DNA of 34,336 bases, from NCBI RefSeq assembly GCF_001545925.1, contig NZ_LMVQ01000201.1, positions 1 to 34,336 of the forward strand, in the 5' to 3' direction. The position numbers and the translations under genes are program-made. The stretch is from Mycobacterium sp. NAZ190054 (lineage in GTDB: Bacteria > Actinomycetota > Actinomycetes > Mycobacteriales > Mycobacteriaceae). Under the pieces are notes generated by a model. It ran no database searches, was not told where the DNA came from, and was given only the letters and a program-made list of their open reading frames with translations. Positions 1-7,488 of the stretch are shown here, one piece after another (positions within the stretch are counted from its first letter, which is position 1; each line of letters begins with the position of its first letter).

Positions 1-1
1 C

Positions 2-1381
2 ATCGAGGACGAACGGCTGGCCGAAGAGGACCTCGTGCTGGCCGTGCAGAAGGCGCTCGCGCGAGCCGAGGGGTCGTGGGCGCTGGCGGTCATGGAGGAG
101 GGAACCGGGCGAATCGCCGTCGCGGCCAAAGGTTCCCCGCTGCTGGTGGCCCGCACCGACCACGGCGACTTCGCGGCCAGCGACATCGCCGCGGTGGCCG
201 ACTGGACCGAGGAGTTCCGTGTCCTCGACGACGGGGACATCGTGGAACTCGACACCGAAAGGTGGTGCCGCTCCGGGGTCGTCGTGTCGCCGCCGATCGC
301 CAACCGCTGCCTGTGGCGCAGCCGCGACGTGGAACTGCACGATCACGCCGACTACATGGCGAAGGAGATCGACGAGCAGCCCGAAGCGGCGTCCCGGCTC
401 ATCGACGGTGTGGCACCGGGTATCGCGAACGGGGCGATCTGGGAGGAGCTCGGGCTACCGCCGTTCGACCGGCTCCGGGTCCTCGGGTGCGGCACGTCCC
501 TCAACGCCGGGAACGTGATAGCCAACCTGATGCGTTCACTCGGCGGTGTGCCGGTGACGGCCACGGTCGCCAGCGAGGCCGGCCTGGAGGTCGCGGACAC
601 CGGTCAGCTCAGCCTGGCCATCAGTCAGTCCGGCGAGACCGCCGACGTACTGCGGGCACTGGAATCCCCGGCGGTGCGCGATTCGCGCCTCCTCGCGCTC
701 ACCAACAACACGCACTCGACGCTTGCCCGGCTGGCGGATGCGGTCGTCGACTGCTCAGCCGGGCCCGAGATCGGCGTCGCAGCCACCAAAACGTTCATAT
801 GCCAGGTGATTTCAGGCGCCGCGGTGATGATCTCGGCGCTCGTGGCCATGGAGCGGCTGTCCACCGAGGCGGCCAAGTGCCTGGTCGACGATCTCCGCCG
901 CGTGCCTGACCAGATGGCCGCCGCGAGCGCCGGCGCCCGATGCCTGATACCACCGCTCGCCGACGAGCTCATACCTGCCGGCGGGTTCATCTTCATCGCC
1001 CGCGGGTCGGGAGTGCCCTATGCCGCCGAGGGTGCACTGAAGCTGAAGGAGCTCACCTACCGGTGGGCTGAGCACTGTCCGGCCGGTGAGCTCAAGCACG
1101 GCCCGCTCGCGCTGGTCGGACCGGGCACCCCCGTCGTCGTCGTGGACAACGGTGACCCGAAGTTGGCCTGCAACGTCGCCGAGGTGGCGGCCCGTGGAGG
1201 CCGTGTCATCACCATCGGTACCGCAGGTAGTTCGGTGCCGGTCCTCGACGACGTCGGAGCCCCCTGGGGCCCGGTCGCGGCGACCATACCGCTGCAGATG
1301 CTGGCCCGGACCCTGGCACTGGCGTTGGGCCGGGACGTCGACAAACCGCGGAACCTGGCCAAGTCGGTGACCGTCGAATGA
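2..1381 (+). CDS. glmS: Glucosamine-6-phosphate synthase-type amidotransferase (5' end outside window)
   Basis: The frame is open from base 2, so the start codon and the N-terminal glutaminase Cys lie upstream. About 459 residues are visible: the tail of the glutaminase domain, then two SIS isomerase domains. Family landmarks are GCGTSLNAG, ISQSGETADVL, GPEIGVAATKTF, EGALKLKELTY, AGELKHGP and the C-terminal NLAKSVTVE, which carries the ring-opening Lys. The family converts fructose-6-phosphate and glutamine to glucosamine-6-phosphate in the cytoplasm. The segment after the first SIS motif (ASEAGLEVADTG) departs from the usual ASEFRYR pattern, so this may be a specialised paralogue rather than the housekeeping copy. 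It overlaps the adenylation-domain gene by ATGA. In context it would supply amino-sugar precursor for the polymer. The family call is firm; the paralogue status is inferred. Confidence 0.9.
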   Translation: MEDERLAEEDLVLAVQKALARAEGSWALAVMEEGTGRIAVAAKGSPLLVARTDHGDFAASDIAAVADWTEEFRVLDDGDIVELDTERWCRSGVVVSPPIANRCLWRSRDVELHDHADYMAKEIDEQPEAASRLIDGVAPGIANGAIWEELGLPPFDRLRVLGCGTSLNAGNVIANLMRSLGGVPVTATVASEAGLEVADTGQLSLAISQSGETADVLRALESPAVRDSRLLALTNNTHSTLARLADAVVDCSAGPEIGVAATKTFICQVISGAAVMISALVAMERLSTEAAKCLVDDLRRVPDQMAAASAGARCLIPPLADELIPAGGFIFIARGSGVPYAAEGALKLKELTYRWAEHCPAGELKHGPLALVGPGTPVVVVDNGDPKLACNVAEVAARGGRVITIGTAGSSVPVLDDVGAPWGPVAATIPLQMLARTLALALGRDVDKPRNLAKSVTVE

Positions 1382-2916
1382 GCCGTCAGACCGGCTCACT
1401 CGCCGGCGTCGTCCTGACGCGCGAGGCCGATTCCGCCGATGTGGTCGAGGATTTCACCGCAGCCGCCTGCCGCTGGTCTGAGCGCACCGCAGTCGTGTAC
1501 AACGGGACCGCCACCAGCTACCGCGACTTCGCACAACGGGTGCATCGCACCGCGCCGCGCTGTGGCACAGGAGATCTCGGCGCCGCCAAGAACCCGTCCG
1601 GTCTGATCGGAGTCCTGGTCTCGCACGATCCTGCCGTTGCGGAGCATCTGCTGGGGATACTCCAGGCCGACGCCACCTACTGCCCGGTCGACGCCGCTTC
1701 CCCGGCCGGGCGCCGGCAGGCCGTCGCGACGGCGCTGGGGGTGTCCACGTTGGTCGCAGCGGCGCGGAAACCGCACGACGGGTCGCGAATCGAGGCGCTG
1801 CCGGTCTCGCGCAGGCGTGGCAGCGACGCCGCCTATGTGCTGTGCACCTCCGGCTCCACGGGCACGCCCAAACCGGTGGCGGTCTCACGCACCGCTCTCA
1901 CCGTCACGGTGCGGGCATTGCGGGAACTCTTCGCCCTCACCCCGCAGGACCGCGTGCTGCAGTTCGCGTCGCTCGGCTGGGACACCTGTCTGGAGGAGAT
2001 CCTGCCCGCCCTCACCGCGGGCGCGGCGGTCGTGTTCGACGACCGGGCGCACCACGGCTCGTTCCCGACGTTCCTGCGCATGCTCGCCGAGCAGGGCGTC
2101 ACGGTGCTGGACCTGCCGACGGCGTTCTGGCACGAGCTCGTGCTGTTCCTGGACGAGGAACGGACCGCGCTACCGGAGCATGTCCGGCTGGTGATCATCG
2201 GCGGTGAGCGCGTCGACCCGACCCGATTGCGGCAATGGGGCGGTCTCGACACCGGACACATCCGGCTGTTGAACACCTACGGCTGCACCGAGACGACGAT
2301 GATCACCCACGCGGTGCAGCTCAGCGGCCCCGGCACCGAACCGGCGGTCGCAGCGTGCGACACCGAGGCGCCGATCGGCCGGCCGCTGCCGCACGTGCGT
2401 GATCACGTCTCCGATGACGGTGAACTGCTGGTCTCGGGCCCCGGCCTGGCGATCGGCTACCTCGGGTCGCCTGCCTCGACCGCTGCGGCGTTCCCCGTCG
2501 AGGATCACGGCTCAGGCCCGGAAAGATGGTTCCACACCGGCGATCTCGTCGTCCGCGGGGAAGGCGGCCTGCTGTTCTCGCGCGGCCGCTCCGACCAACA
2601 GGTCAAGGTGCGGGGCGTGCGTGTGCACCCCGCCGAGGTGGAGATGCAGCTGACCTCCCACCCCGCGGTGGCCGGTGCGGTCGTGGTCGGTGAGCGGCTC
2701 CTGGGCGGCACGGCGCTGACGGCCTACGTGGTGACCTCGCGGGAGACCACAGCCGCGGAGCTGAAGCGATACCTCGGCGAGCGTCTGCCGTCGCAATTCG
2801 TGCCGAGCCGAGTGAGATTCGTCAAAGAGCTGGTCTACACCCCCAGCGGAAAAGTCGATCGCGCTGCAACGCGGCGTGCGGTAGCGGACAGCAACAACAA
2901 AGGAGCACACCGATGA
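1378..2916 (+). CDS. Stand-alone NRPS adenylation domain, predicted beta-lysine-activating
   Basis: This 512-residue AMP-forming ligase is a free-standing NRPS A domain. Motifs in order: A3 CTSGSTGTPKP (from residue 156), A5 TYGCTETT (300-307), A7 HTGDL, A8 GRSDQQVKVRGVRVHPAEVE, and A10 PSGKVDR with Lys492. Aligned by eye to GrsA, the pocket is D202, T203, E206, D245, I273, G275, T300, M308, I309, K492. The conserved Asp (GrsA 235) and the two acidic residues fit a basic amino acid. The set differs by two conservative changes from the beta-lysine code I remember for viomycin-type enzymes (DTEDVGTMVK). The enzyme would adenylate the amino acid with ATP and load it on the carrier protein encoded immediately downstream. 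Overlaps with both neighbours are 4 bp. The family is certain; the substrate is inferred. Confidence 0.9.
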   Translation: MSRQTGSLAGVVLTREADSADVVEDFTAAACRWSERTAVVYNGTATSYRDFAQRVHRTAPRCGTGDLGAAKNPSGLIGVLVSHDPAVAEHLLGILQADATYCPVDAASPAGRRQAVATALGVSTLVAAARKPHDGSRIEALPVSRRRGSDAAYVLCTSGSTGTPKPVAVSRTALTVTVRALRELFALTPQDRVLQFASLGWDTCLEEILPALTAGAAVVFDDRAHHGSFPTFLRMLAEQGVTVLDLPTAFWHELVLFLDEERTALPEHVRLVIIGGERVDPTRLRQWGGLDTGHIRLLNTYGCTETTMITHAVQLSGPGTEPAVAACDTEAPIGRPLPHVRDHVSDDGELLVSGPGLAIGYLGSPASTAAAFPVEDHGSGPERWFHTGDLVVRGEGGLLFSRGRSDQQVKVRGVRVHPAEVEMQLTSHPAVAGAVVVGERLLGGTALTAYVVTSRETTAAELKRYLGERLPSQFVPSRVRFVKELVYTPSGKVDRAATRRAVADSNNKGAHR

Positions 2917-3134
2917 GCGCCGAACGCATCGTGGGAATCTACCGTCGGGTTCTCAACACCGCCGAGGTGGACGAACACTCCGACTTCTTCGAACTCGGCG
3001 GTGACTCGCTACTGGCCACCAGGGTGCTCAGTGCGATCGCGAGGGACTTCGACATCGAGCTGACCTACGACGACATCGTCGACCATCCCACGCCGCTCGG
3101 TCTTTTCGACCTGACCGCGGCCGTGACGTCATGA
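2913..3134 (+). CDS. Stand-alone peptidyl carrier protein
   Basis: A 73-residue carrier protein. The phosphopantetheine motif FFELGGDSLLATRVL places the attachment Ser at residue 32, and the rest matches a four-helix PCP. An AAGGAG-like ribosome site at about 2899-2904 and an ATGA overlap with the adenylation domain support the start. No phosphopantetheinyl transferase is visible here, so activation must come from a host enzyme. It would carry the amino acid activated by the preceding gene as a thioester. With no condensation or thioesterase domain in the window, the acceptor enzyme must be something else; the GNAT-like protein at 6039-6932 is the best local candidate. The carrier call is secure and the partner assignment rests on gene order. 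Confidence 0.93.
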   Translation: MSAERIVGIYRRVLNTAEVDEHSDFFELGGDSLLATRVLSAIARDFDIELTYDDIVDHPTPLGLFDLTAAVTS

Positions 3135-4519
3135 GCCGCGAAGACATGCGTGTCGTCGTGATCGGTGCCGGGCTGGCCGGGCTGACCGCGGCGGTCGAGC
3201 TGACGGCCGCGGGCGCGGACGTGGTCGTTCTGGAGGCCCGCGACCGGGTCGGCGGCCGGATGCACGGAGTGCCGGTCGCCGACGGAGTGGCCGGCGACGG
3301 CGGTGCCGCCTACCTGGGGGTGCGGCACACCGAACTGCTGAGGCTCATCGACCGGCACGGCCTCAAGCTCGCCTCGACGGCGATGGCGGGGGAGAGCACC
3401 TTCCTGATCGGCGATCATCGCACCACGACGCCCAGTCGGGTGCCCCCGCTGGACGCGATCGCCCTCGGCGATCTGTTCGACAGGCTCGACGCACTCGTCG
3501 AACACGTGCGTCCGGAGGCGCCGTGGCTCACTCCCGGCGCCGAACGGCTCGACCGGTTGTCCGCGGCGCGCTGGCTCGCCGAAGAGGTCAGACGTCCCGA
3601 TGCGCGGACCTTCTTCCCGCTGTTCCTCGGCGAGATGATGGCCGCCGATCCGGCCGCGATCTCGGTGCTGCACATGGCTTTCTATCTGCGGTCGGGGGGC
3701 GGAATCCGGTACCTCAACGCGTTCGAGGGCGGGGCCCAGCAGTGGCGGATCGACGGTGGCGCGCACCTTCTGTGCGAATCGCTGGCCGCGCAGCTCGGGT
3801 CGCGGGTGCGTCTGCGGCAGCCGGTCCGGTCCGTCGATCAGGACGACGACGGCGCCCTGGTGCGGTGCGTCTCGGACAACGACGGCGCCCGGTCGGATTA
3901 CCGCGCCGACCGGGTGATCGTCGCGATTCCGCCGCTGCTGGCGCAGCGGATCGAGTTCCGGCCCGGCCTACCGGCCCCGCGGGCGACGGCGGTGACCGGC
4001 CGCGGTTGCGCCATCAAGGTGCACCTCGGGTTCCCGGCGCCATTGTGGCGGGACCGGGGCCTGTCGGGATGGTCGGTGAGCACCGGTGGACCGCTGTTGT
4101 CCACCGTCGACGACTCGCCGCCCGACGAATCCGCGGGTGTACTCACGGGTTTCGTGACCGGCGAAGTCGCGTCGGAATTCTCGAAGCTGTCGACCGCGGA
4201 CAAGAAGACCGCCGCCATGGCCCACGCGCGCAGGCTCTTCCCGGCGTTGCCGGCCCCGGCGCGGTGCACGGTGACGGACTGGCTGGCCGAGAAGTACAGC
4301 AGGGGCTGTTACGCCGCGCTGTTCGGCCCTGGCGACTGGCTGCGGCTGGGACCGACATTGACCGAGCCGCACGGCCGTGTCCACTGGGCAGGCACCGAAA
4401 CGAGCCTGGAGTTCTTCGGGCTGATGGAAGGCGCGATCCGGTCGGGTCAACGCGTCGCGGCCGAGCTGACCGACATCGCCGACTCGGCGACCGATCCGAG
4501 GAAGGTTCTGACGCGATGA
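3131..4519 (+). CDS. Flavin-containing amine oxidase, MAO-like
   Basis: A 462-residue FAD enzyme. An N-terminal dinucleotide fold (IGAGLAGLTAA, residues 11-21, then LEARDRVGGRM with Glu35) is followed by substrate and FAD domains, ending in GRVHWAGTETSLEFFGLMEGAIRSG in two halves typical of monoamine oxidases. The segment YSRGCYAALF aligns with the MAO sequence YSGGCYTTYF, putting Cys393 where mammalian MAOs bind FAD covalently. GCAIKVHLGF contains the conserved active-site Lys region. No signal peptide is seen, so it is cytosolic. It would oxidise an amine to an imine or aldehyde with peroxide release. Lying between the carrier protein and the aminomutase, it may act on lysine, beta-lysine or the carrier-bound form. 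The substrate is unknown. Confidence 0.88.
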   Translation: MSREDMRVVVIGAGLAGLTAAVELTAAGADVVVLEARDRVGGRMHGVPVADGVAGDGGAAYLGVRHTELLRLIDRHGLKLASTAMAGESTFLIGDHRTTTPSRVPPLDAIALGDLFDRLDALVEHVRPEAPWLTPGAERLDRLSAARWLAEEVRRPDARTFFPLFLGEMMAADPAAISVLHMAFYLRSGGGIRYLNAFEGGAQQWRIDGGAHLLCESLAAQLGSRVRLRQPVRSVDQDDDGALVRCVSDNDGARSDYRADRVIVAIPPLLAQRIEFRPGLPAPRATAVTGRGCAIKVHLGFPAPLWRDRGLSGWSVSTGGPLLSTVDDSPPDESAGVLTGFVTGEVASEFSKLSTADKKTAAMAHARRLFPALPAPARCTVTDWLAEKYSRGCYAALFGPGDWLRLGPTLTEPHGRVHWAGTETSLEFFGLMEGAIRSGQRVAAELTDIADSATDPRKVLTR

Positions 4520-6021
4520 CAACCCTCGTCGAATCCCGGGACAGCGGTTTCACCGCCGTCACCGAACAGCCGTATACCTATGAACGCAAGCTGTTGTCGG
4601 AGCCGGATTGGCGGCGGTACCCGGGCTGGGCCGCCGTCACCGACGCCCAGTGGCGGGACCCGCAGTGGCAACGTGCGCACTCGCTGAAGAACATCGGCCA
4701 GCTGCGCGGGGTCCTCGGCGACCTTCTCGAGGAGCGGTTCTACGCCGACCTCGCCGCCGACCAGCAGCAGCGGTCCACGATGTCGATGCTGCTGCCGCCG
4801 CAGATGCTCAACACCATGGCGCCCCACTGGGAACCAGGCCACGGCGCGCTCACCGAGTCGTTCTATGCCGATCCGATCCGGCGCTACATGCTGCCGGTGC
4901 TCAGCGACCGCCACTCGGAATGGTGTTCACACCCCTACGCCGAACGTGATTCGCTGCACGAGAGCGACATGTGGGTGGTCGAGGGACTGACCCATCGTTA
5001 CCCCACCAAGGTCCTCGCCGAGCTGCTGTCGACGTGCCCGCAGTACTGCGGGCACTGCACCCGGATGGATCTGATCGGCAACTCGACCCCGACGGTCACC
5101 AAGGCGAGACTCACCCTGCGGCCGGCCGACCGACAGGACCGGATGCTGGACTACCTGCGCGACACCCCGACGGTGCGGGACGTCGTGGTGTCCGGTGGCG
5201 ATGTCGGGAACGTGCCGTGGCCGCGGCTGGAATCGTTTGTGCTGAAACTACTGGAGATCGACACCATCCGCGATGTCCGGTTGGCGACCAAGGCCTTGGC
5301 GGCGCTGCCACAGCACTGGCTCCAGCCGACGGTGGTCGACGGGGTCCACCGCGTGGCACACCTGGCCGCGTCCCGCGGCGTGAACCTGGCGTTGCACACC
5401 CACATCAACCACGTGCAGTCGGTCACTCCACTCGTCGCGGCCGCTGCCCGGGGACTGCTCGACGCGGGGTTGCGCGACGTCCGCAACCAGGGGGTGCTGA
5501 TGCGCGGGGTCAACGCCACCACCAAAGACCTGCTCGACCTGTGTTTCGCGCTGCAGGGAGAGGCGAACATCCTGCCCTACTACTTCTACATGTGCGACAT
5601 GATCCCGAACGCCGAACACTGGCGGACGTCACTGTCGCAGGCGCAGCACCTGCAGTTGTCGATCATGGGGTACCTGCCCGGCTTCGCGACACCGCGGGTG
5701 GTCTGCGACGTGCCGTACGTCGGGAAGCGGTGGGTGCACCAGGTCGTCCGCTATGACCAGAATCTCGGGATCTCGTACTGGAGCAAGAACTACCGCACCG
5801 GTCTGGAGATCACCGACGCCGACGCGCTCAACCGGGTGTACCCGTACTTCGACCCGATCGACAGCCTGCCTGCGTTCGGGCAGGCGTGGTGGCGCAAGAA
5901 CGGTGACCGGCCCTGGGACGCAGCACCTCTCACAGAGCAGGAGCCGGTGGCACCGGCACCGGACGGGGCCGCCGCCGGTGGACCGCATCTGACGCCCGTG
6001 ACCACCTCCGGGCAACGGTGA
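4516..6021 (+). CDS. kamA: Lysine 2,3-aminomutase-like radical SAM/PLP enzyme
   Basis: 501 residues from ATG 4516, which overlaps the oxidase stop; the same frame is open far upstream, but only as a shadow of the oxidase gene. The radical SAM CxxxCxxC cluster is Cys174, Cys178 and Cys181, followed by a VVSGGD motif. Asp361 (YMCDM) and Asp398 (VVCDVP) align with the two Asp residues that hold the substrate side-chain amine in clostridial lysine 2,3-aminomutase, and Lys404 with its PLP Lys. The reaction would be L-lysine to beta-lysine. Oddities: the Gly-rich stretch before the PLP Lys is replaced by VPYVG and is one residue shorter, and no Cys follows residue 397, so the clostridial C-terminal zinc ligands are missing. 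The tail is longer than usual (about 416 residues in KamA). The fold is confident, lysine specificity likely. Confidence 0.87.
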   Translation: MTTLVESRDSGFTAVTEQPYTYERKLLSEPDWRRYPGWAAVTDAQWRDPQWQRAHSLKNIGQLRGVLGDLLEERFYADLAADQQQRSTMSMLLPPQMLNTMAPHWEPGHGALTESFYADPIRRYMLPVLSDRHSEWCSHPYAERDSLHESDMWVVEGLTHRYPTKVLAELLSTCPQYCGHCTRMDLIGNSTPTVTKARLTLRPADRQDRMLDYLRDTPTVRDVVVSGGDVGNVPWPRLESFVLKLLEIDTIRDVRLATKALAALPQHWLQPTVVDGVHRVAHLAASRGVNLALHTHINHVQSVTPLVAAAARGLLDAGLRDVRNQGVLMRGVNATTKDLLDLCFALQGEANILPYYFYMCDMIPNAEHWRTSLSQAQHLQLSIMGYLPGFATPRVVCDVPYVGKRWVHQVVRYDQNLGISYWSKNYRTGLEITDADALNRVYPYFDPIDSLPAFGQAWWRKNGDRPWDAAPLTEQEPVAPAPDGAAAGGPHLTPVTTSGQR

Positions 6022-6038
6022 GGACAGGATCTACTGCG

Positions 6039-6932
6039 ATGGACGTCGCGGACAGCCGAGTACACCCCCGCAGGCACGCGGGGCGTCACATCCAGCCCGC
6101 CCCGATCACGGAGGCCGATCTGGCGGCGGTGTCGGAGTTCCTCCGGGCGAACCACGATGACCGGATTCCGTGGGCGCGAGCGTGCGCGGCGGCGCGGTGG
6201 GAGGCCGGCATCCCCAATTACGGCTACCTGGTCAAGGACGGACATCGCGTCGTCGGCGTCGTTCTGGCGCTCTACTCCGAACGGCTCCTGGCGGGACGGG
6301 TGGAACGGTTCTGCAACATCGGCACGTGGTGCGTGCTGCCGGACTACCGGTCCCTGAGCATCTCGCTCGTCAAAGCGGTGCTGGCACAGGACGGCTACCA
6401 CTTCACCGTGCTGTCGCCCAACCCCGGTCCGCAGGAGATCCTGGCCTGGCTGAAATTCTCCTTCCTGGACACCGCTGCCGCGTTGATACCCAATCTGCCG
6501 TGGCCGAGCCTTCCCGGCCGCACCAAAGTCGTTGCGGACCACGAGGGTATCGAGAAGACGCTCACCGGTGCCGAGCTGCAGCTGTACCGCGACCATGCCG
6601 GCGCGCTCGCAGCCCGTCACGTCGTGCTCGTGCAGGGCGACGAGTGCAGTTACGTGATGTACCGGGAGTTCCGCCGCGGACGCGGACCCGGCTACGCGAT
6701 GGTCCTGTACGTCAGCAATCCCGAGCTGTTTCATCGGGCGCTGAGACCGCTGACCCGGCATCTACTGGTCCGTCACGGTCTGGTGGCGACACTGGCCGAG
6801 TTGCGCATCATCGGGCGGAAGCCGGACCTGTCGTTCGCGCTCAGGGACAGACCGAAGATGTACCGCAGTGCCACGCTGGGACCGGGACAGATCGATTACC
6901 TGTACAGCGAGCTGGTGTGCGTGCCCTGGTGA
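6039..6932 (+). CDS. GNAT-like acyltransferase paralogue 1
   Basis: About 297 residues from ATG 6039. This start gives an N-terminus matching its paralogue at 24923-25828 and has an ACAGGA-like ribosome site 9 bases upstream. GTG 6018, overlapping the previous stop, is the alternative. The first half looks like a GNAT fold (CNIGTWCVLPDYRSLSISLV, then YHFTVLSPNP). The second half is an extension of unknown function ending PKMYRSATLGPGQIDYLYSEL. Blocks shared with the paralogue include PNYGYLV, RFCNIGTWCV, PNLPWP, YRDHA and the C-terminal block. Because it follows the adenylation, carrier and aminomutase genes, I infer it moves a carrier- or CoA-bound acyl group, perhaps beta-lysyl, to a sugar amine or hydroxyl. 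An AblB-like N-acetyltransferase acting on beta-lysine is an alternative. Confidence 0.7.
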   Translation: MDVADSRVHPRRHAGRHIQPAPITEADLAAVSEFLRANHDDRIPWARACAAARWEAGIPNYGYLVKDGHRVVGVVLALYSERLLAGRVERFCNIGTWCVLPDYRSLSISLVKAVLAQDGYHFTVLSPNPGPQEILAWLKFSFLDTAAALIPNLPWPSLPGRTKVVADHEGIEKTLTGAELQLYRDHAGALAARHVVLVQGDECSYVMYREFRRGRGPGYAMVLYVSNPELFHRALRPLTRHLLVRHGLVATLAELRIIGRKPDLSFALRDRPKMYRSATLGPGQIDYLYSELVCVPW

Positions 6933-6963
6933 ACGGGCGCGCCGGAAGTGAGGGGAGAGGGCG

Positions 6964-7113
6964 ATGGCAGAGGCGCTGATGCTCGTGGCGGTGTTCGTCG
7001 CCTCCGCGACCGCGGGAATCTTCGTGACGCTGCTGGCCGTGAACGTTGCGCTCGTCCTCCGACTCCGTTCGCGGATACCACAGGAACCCCCTGTCGACAC
7101 GGTATCGGGCTGA
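6964..7113 (+). CDS. Small single-pass membrane peptide, 49 aa
   Basis: ATG 6964 follows a strong purine-rich ribosome site (AGGGGAGAG, about 6951-6959). The product is 49 residues: one hydrophobic helix (about residues 4-32, MLVAVFVASATAG then IFVTLLAVNVALVL), a basic stop-transfer RLRSR, and a short polar tail ending at TGA 7111. It lies 31 bases after the acyltransferase and appears to be the last gene of the first operon. No family is recognised. It could anchor or regulate a neighbouring enzyme at the membrane. The ribosome site, hydropathy profile and position favour a real gene over a chance ORF. Confidence 0.6.
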   Translation: MAEALMLVAVFVASATAGIFVTLLAVNVALVLRLRSRIPQEPPVDTVSG

Positions 7114-7488
7114 GAGGTTCCTCTCCTGTTGCTCTGAACCATCATTCGTATTTGCCGTACCCACGCCGCCGCGTGCCGGCGACGACGCCGCGGGGAGCGC
7201 GGGCACCACGACGGTCGGCAGTCCGGTCCGCCGTCTGGCCGGGCGTTGCGAACCGCGGCTAAAAAGCGTGGGACAACAGCTCACTGGGCCTGTCTGGTCC
7301 TGGAACTAGTCCGGGGATCCATCCCGAAAATCGCTCCGACGGTCCATGTACTGCAGACCGGTGGGAACCGATAGTTGAAGGGTGCTTGACGAGTTAGCTA
7401 CGAGGCGTGGCGCGGAATGGCTGTTTTTCCGGCCCGGCACGATCCGCGGCAGCGAGTCACGGCGGTCCACGGGGGGAGACGAGGGGTC
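7114..7488. other. 375-bp non-coding gap between the decoration and assembly operons
   Basis: No convincing gene is seen here. A short inverted repeat, GAGAGG-TT-CCTCTC (7112-7125), starts inside the stop codon of the small membrane peptide; it lacks a T-tract and is at best a weak terminator. The middle (about 7260-7400) is visibly less GC-rich than the coding DNA. A TTGACG (7386-7391) resembles a -35 box, but no TANNNT -10 sits at 16-18 bp. The gap ends in purine-rich GGGGGGAGACGAGGGG, which includes the ribosome site for the next gene. By position this is where a promoter for the large assembly operon would lie, but I cannot place one. Confidence 0.5.

Noticed and set aside
3523-4515. In-frame open extension upstream of the aminomutase gene.
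   Set aside because: It lies wholly inside the amine oxidase gene in another frame, has shadow-like Arg/Gly/Ala-rich composition, and ATG 4516 overlaps the oxidase stop by ATGA.
4516-6021. The aminomutase as an EpmB-type enzyme modifying elongation factor P.
   Set aside because: No EpmA- or EF-P-like gene is nearby, and the context is amino-acid activation on a carrier protein.
4516-6932. The aminomutase followed by a GNAT gene as an ablAB-type pathway for N-acetyl-beta-lysine osmolyte.
   Set aside because: Gene order fits, but the adjacent adenylation domain and carrier protein are not part of that pathway, and the GNAT protein has a long extension shared with a paralogue in the polysaccharide operon. 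Kept only as an alternative.
7112-7125. GAGAGG-TT-CCTCTC as an intrinsic terminator.
   Set aside because: The stem is only 5-6 bp and no T-tract follows; it is too weak to call as a terminator.
7363-7395. GGGAAC followed by GTT, resembling an ECF sigma factor (SigE/SigH type) promoter.
   Set aside because: The spacing between the elements is 24 bases, too long for the usual 16-18, and no other -10 fits.
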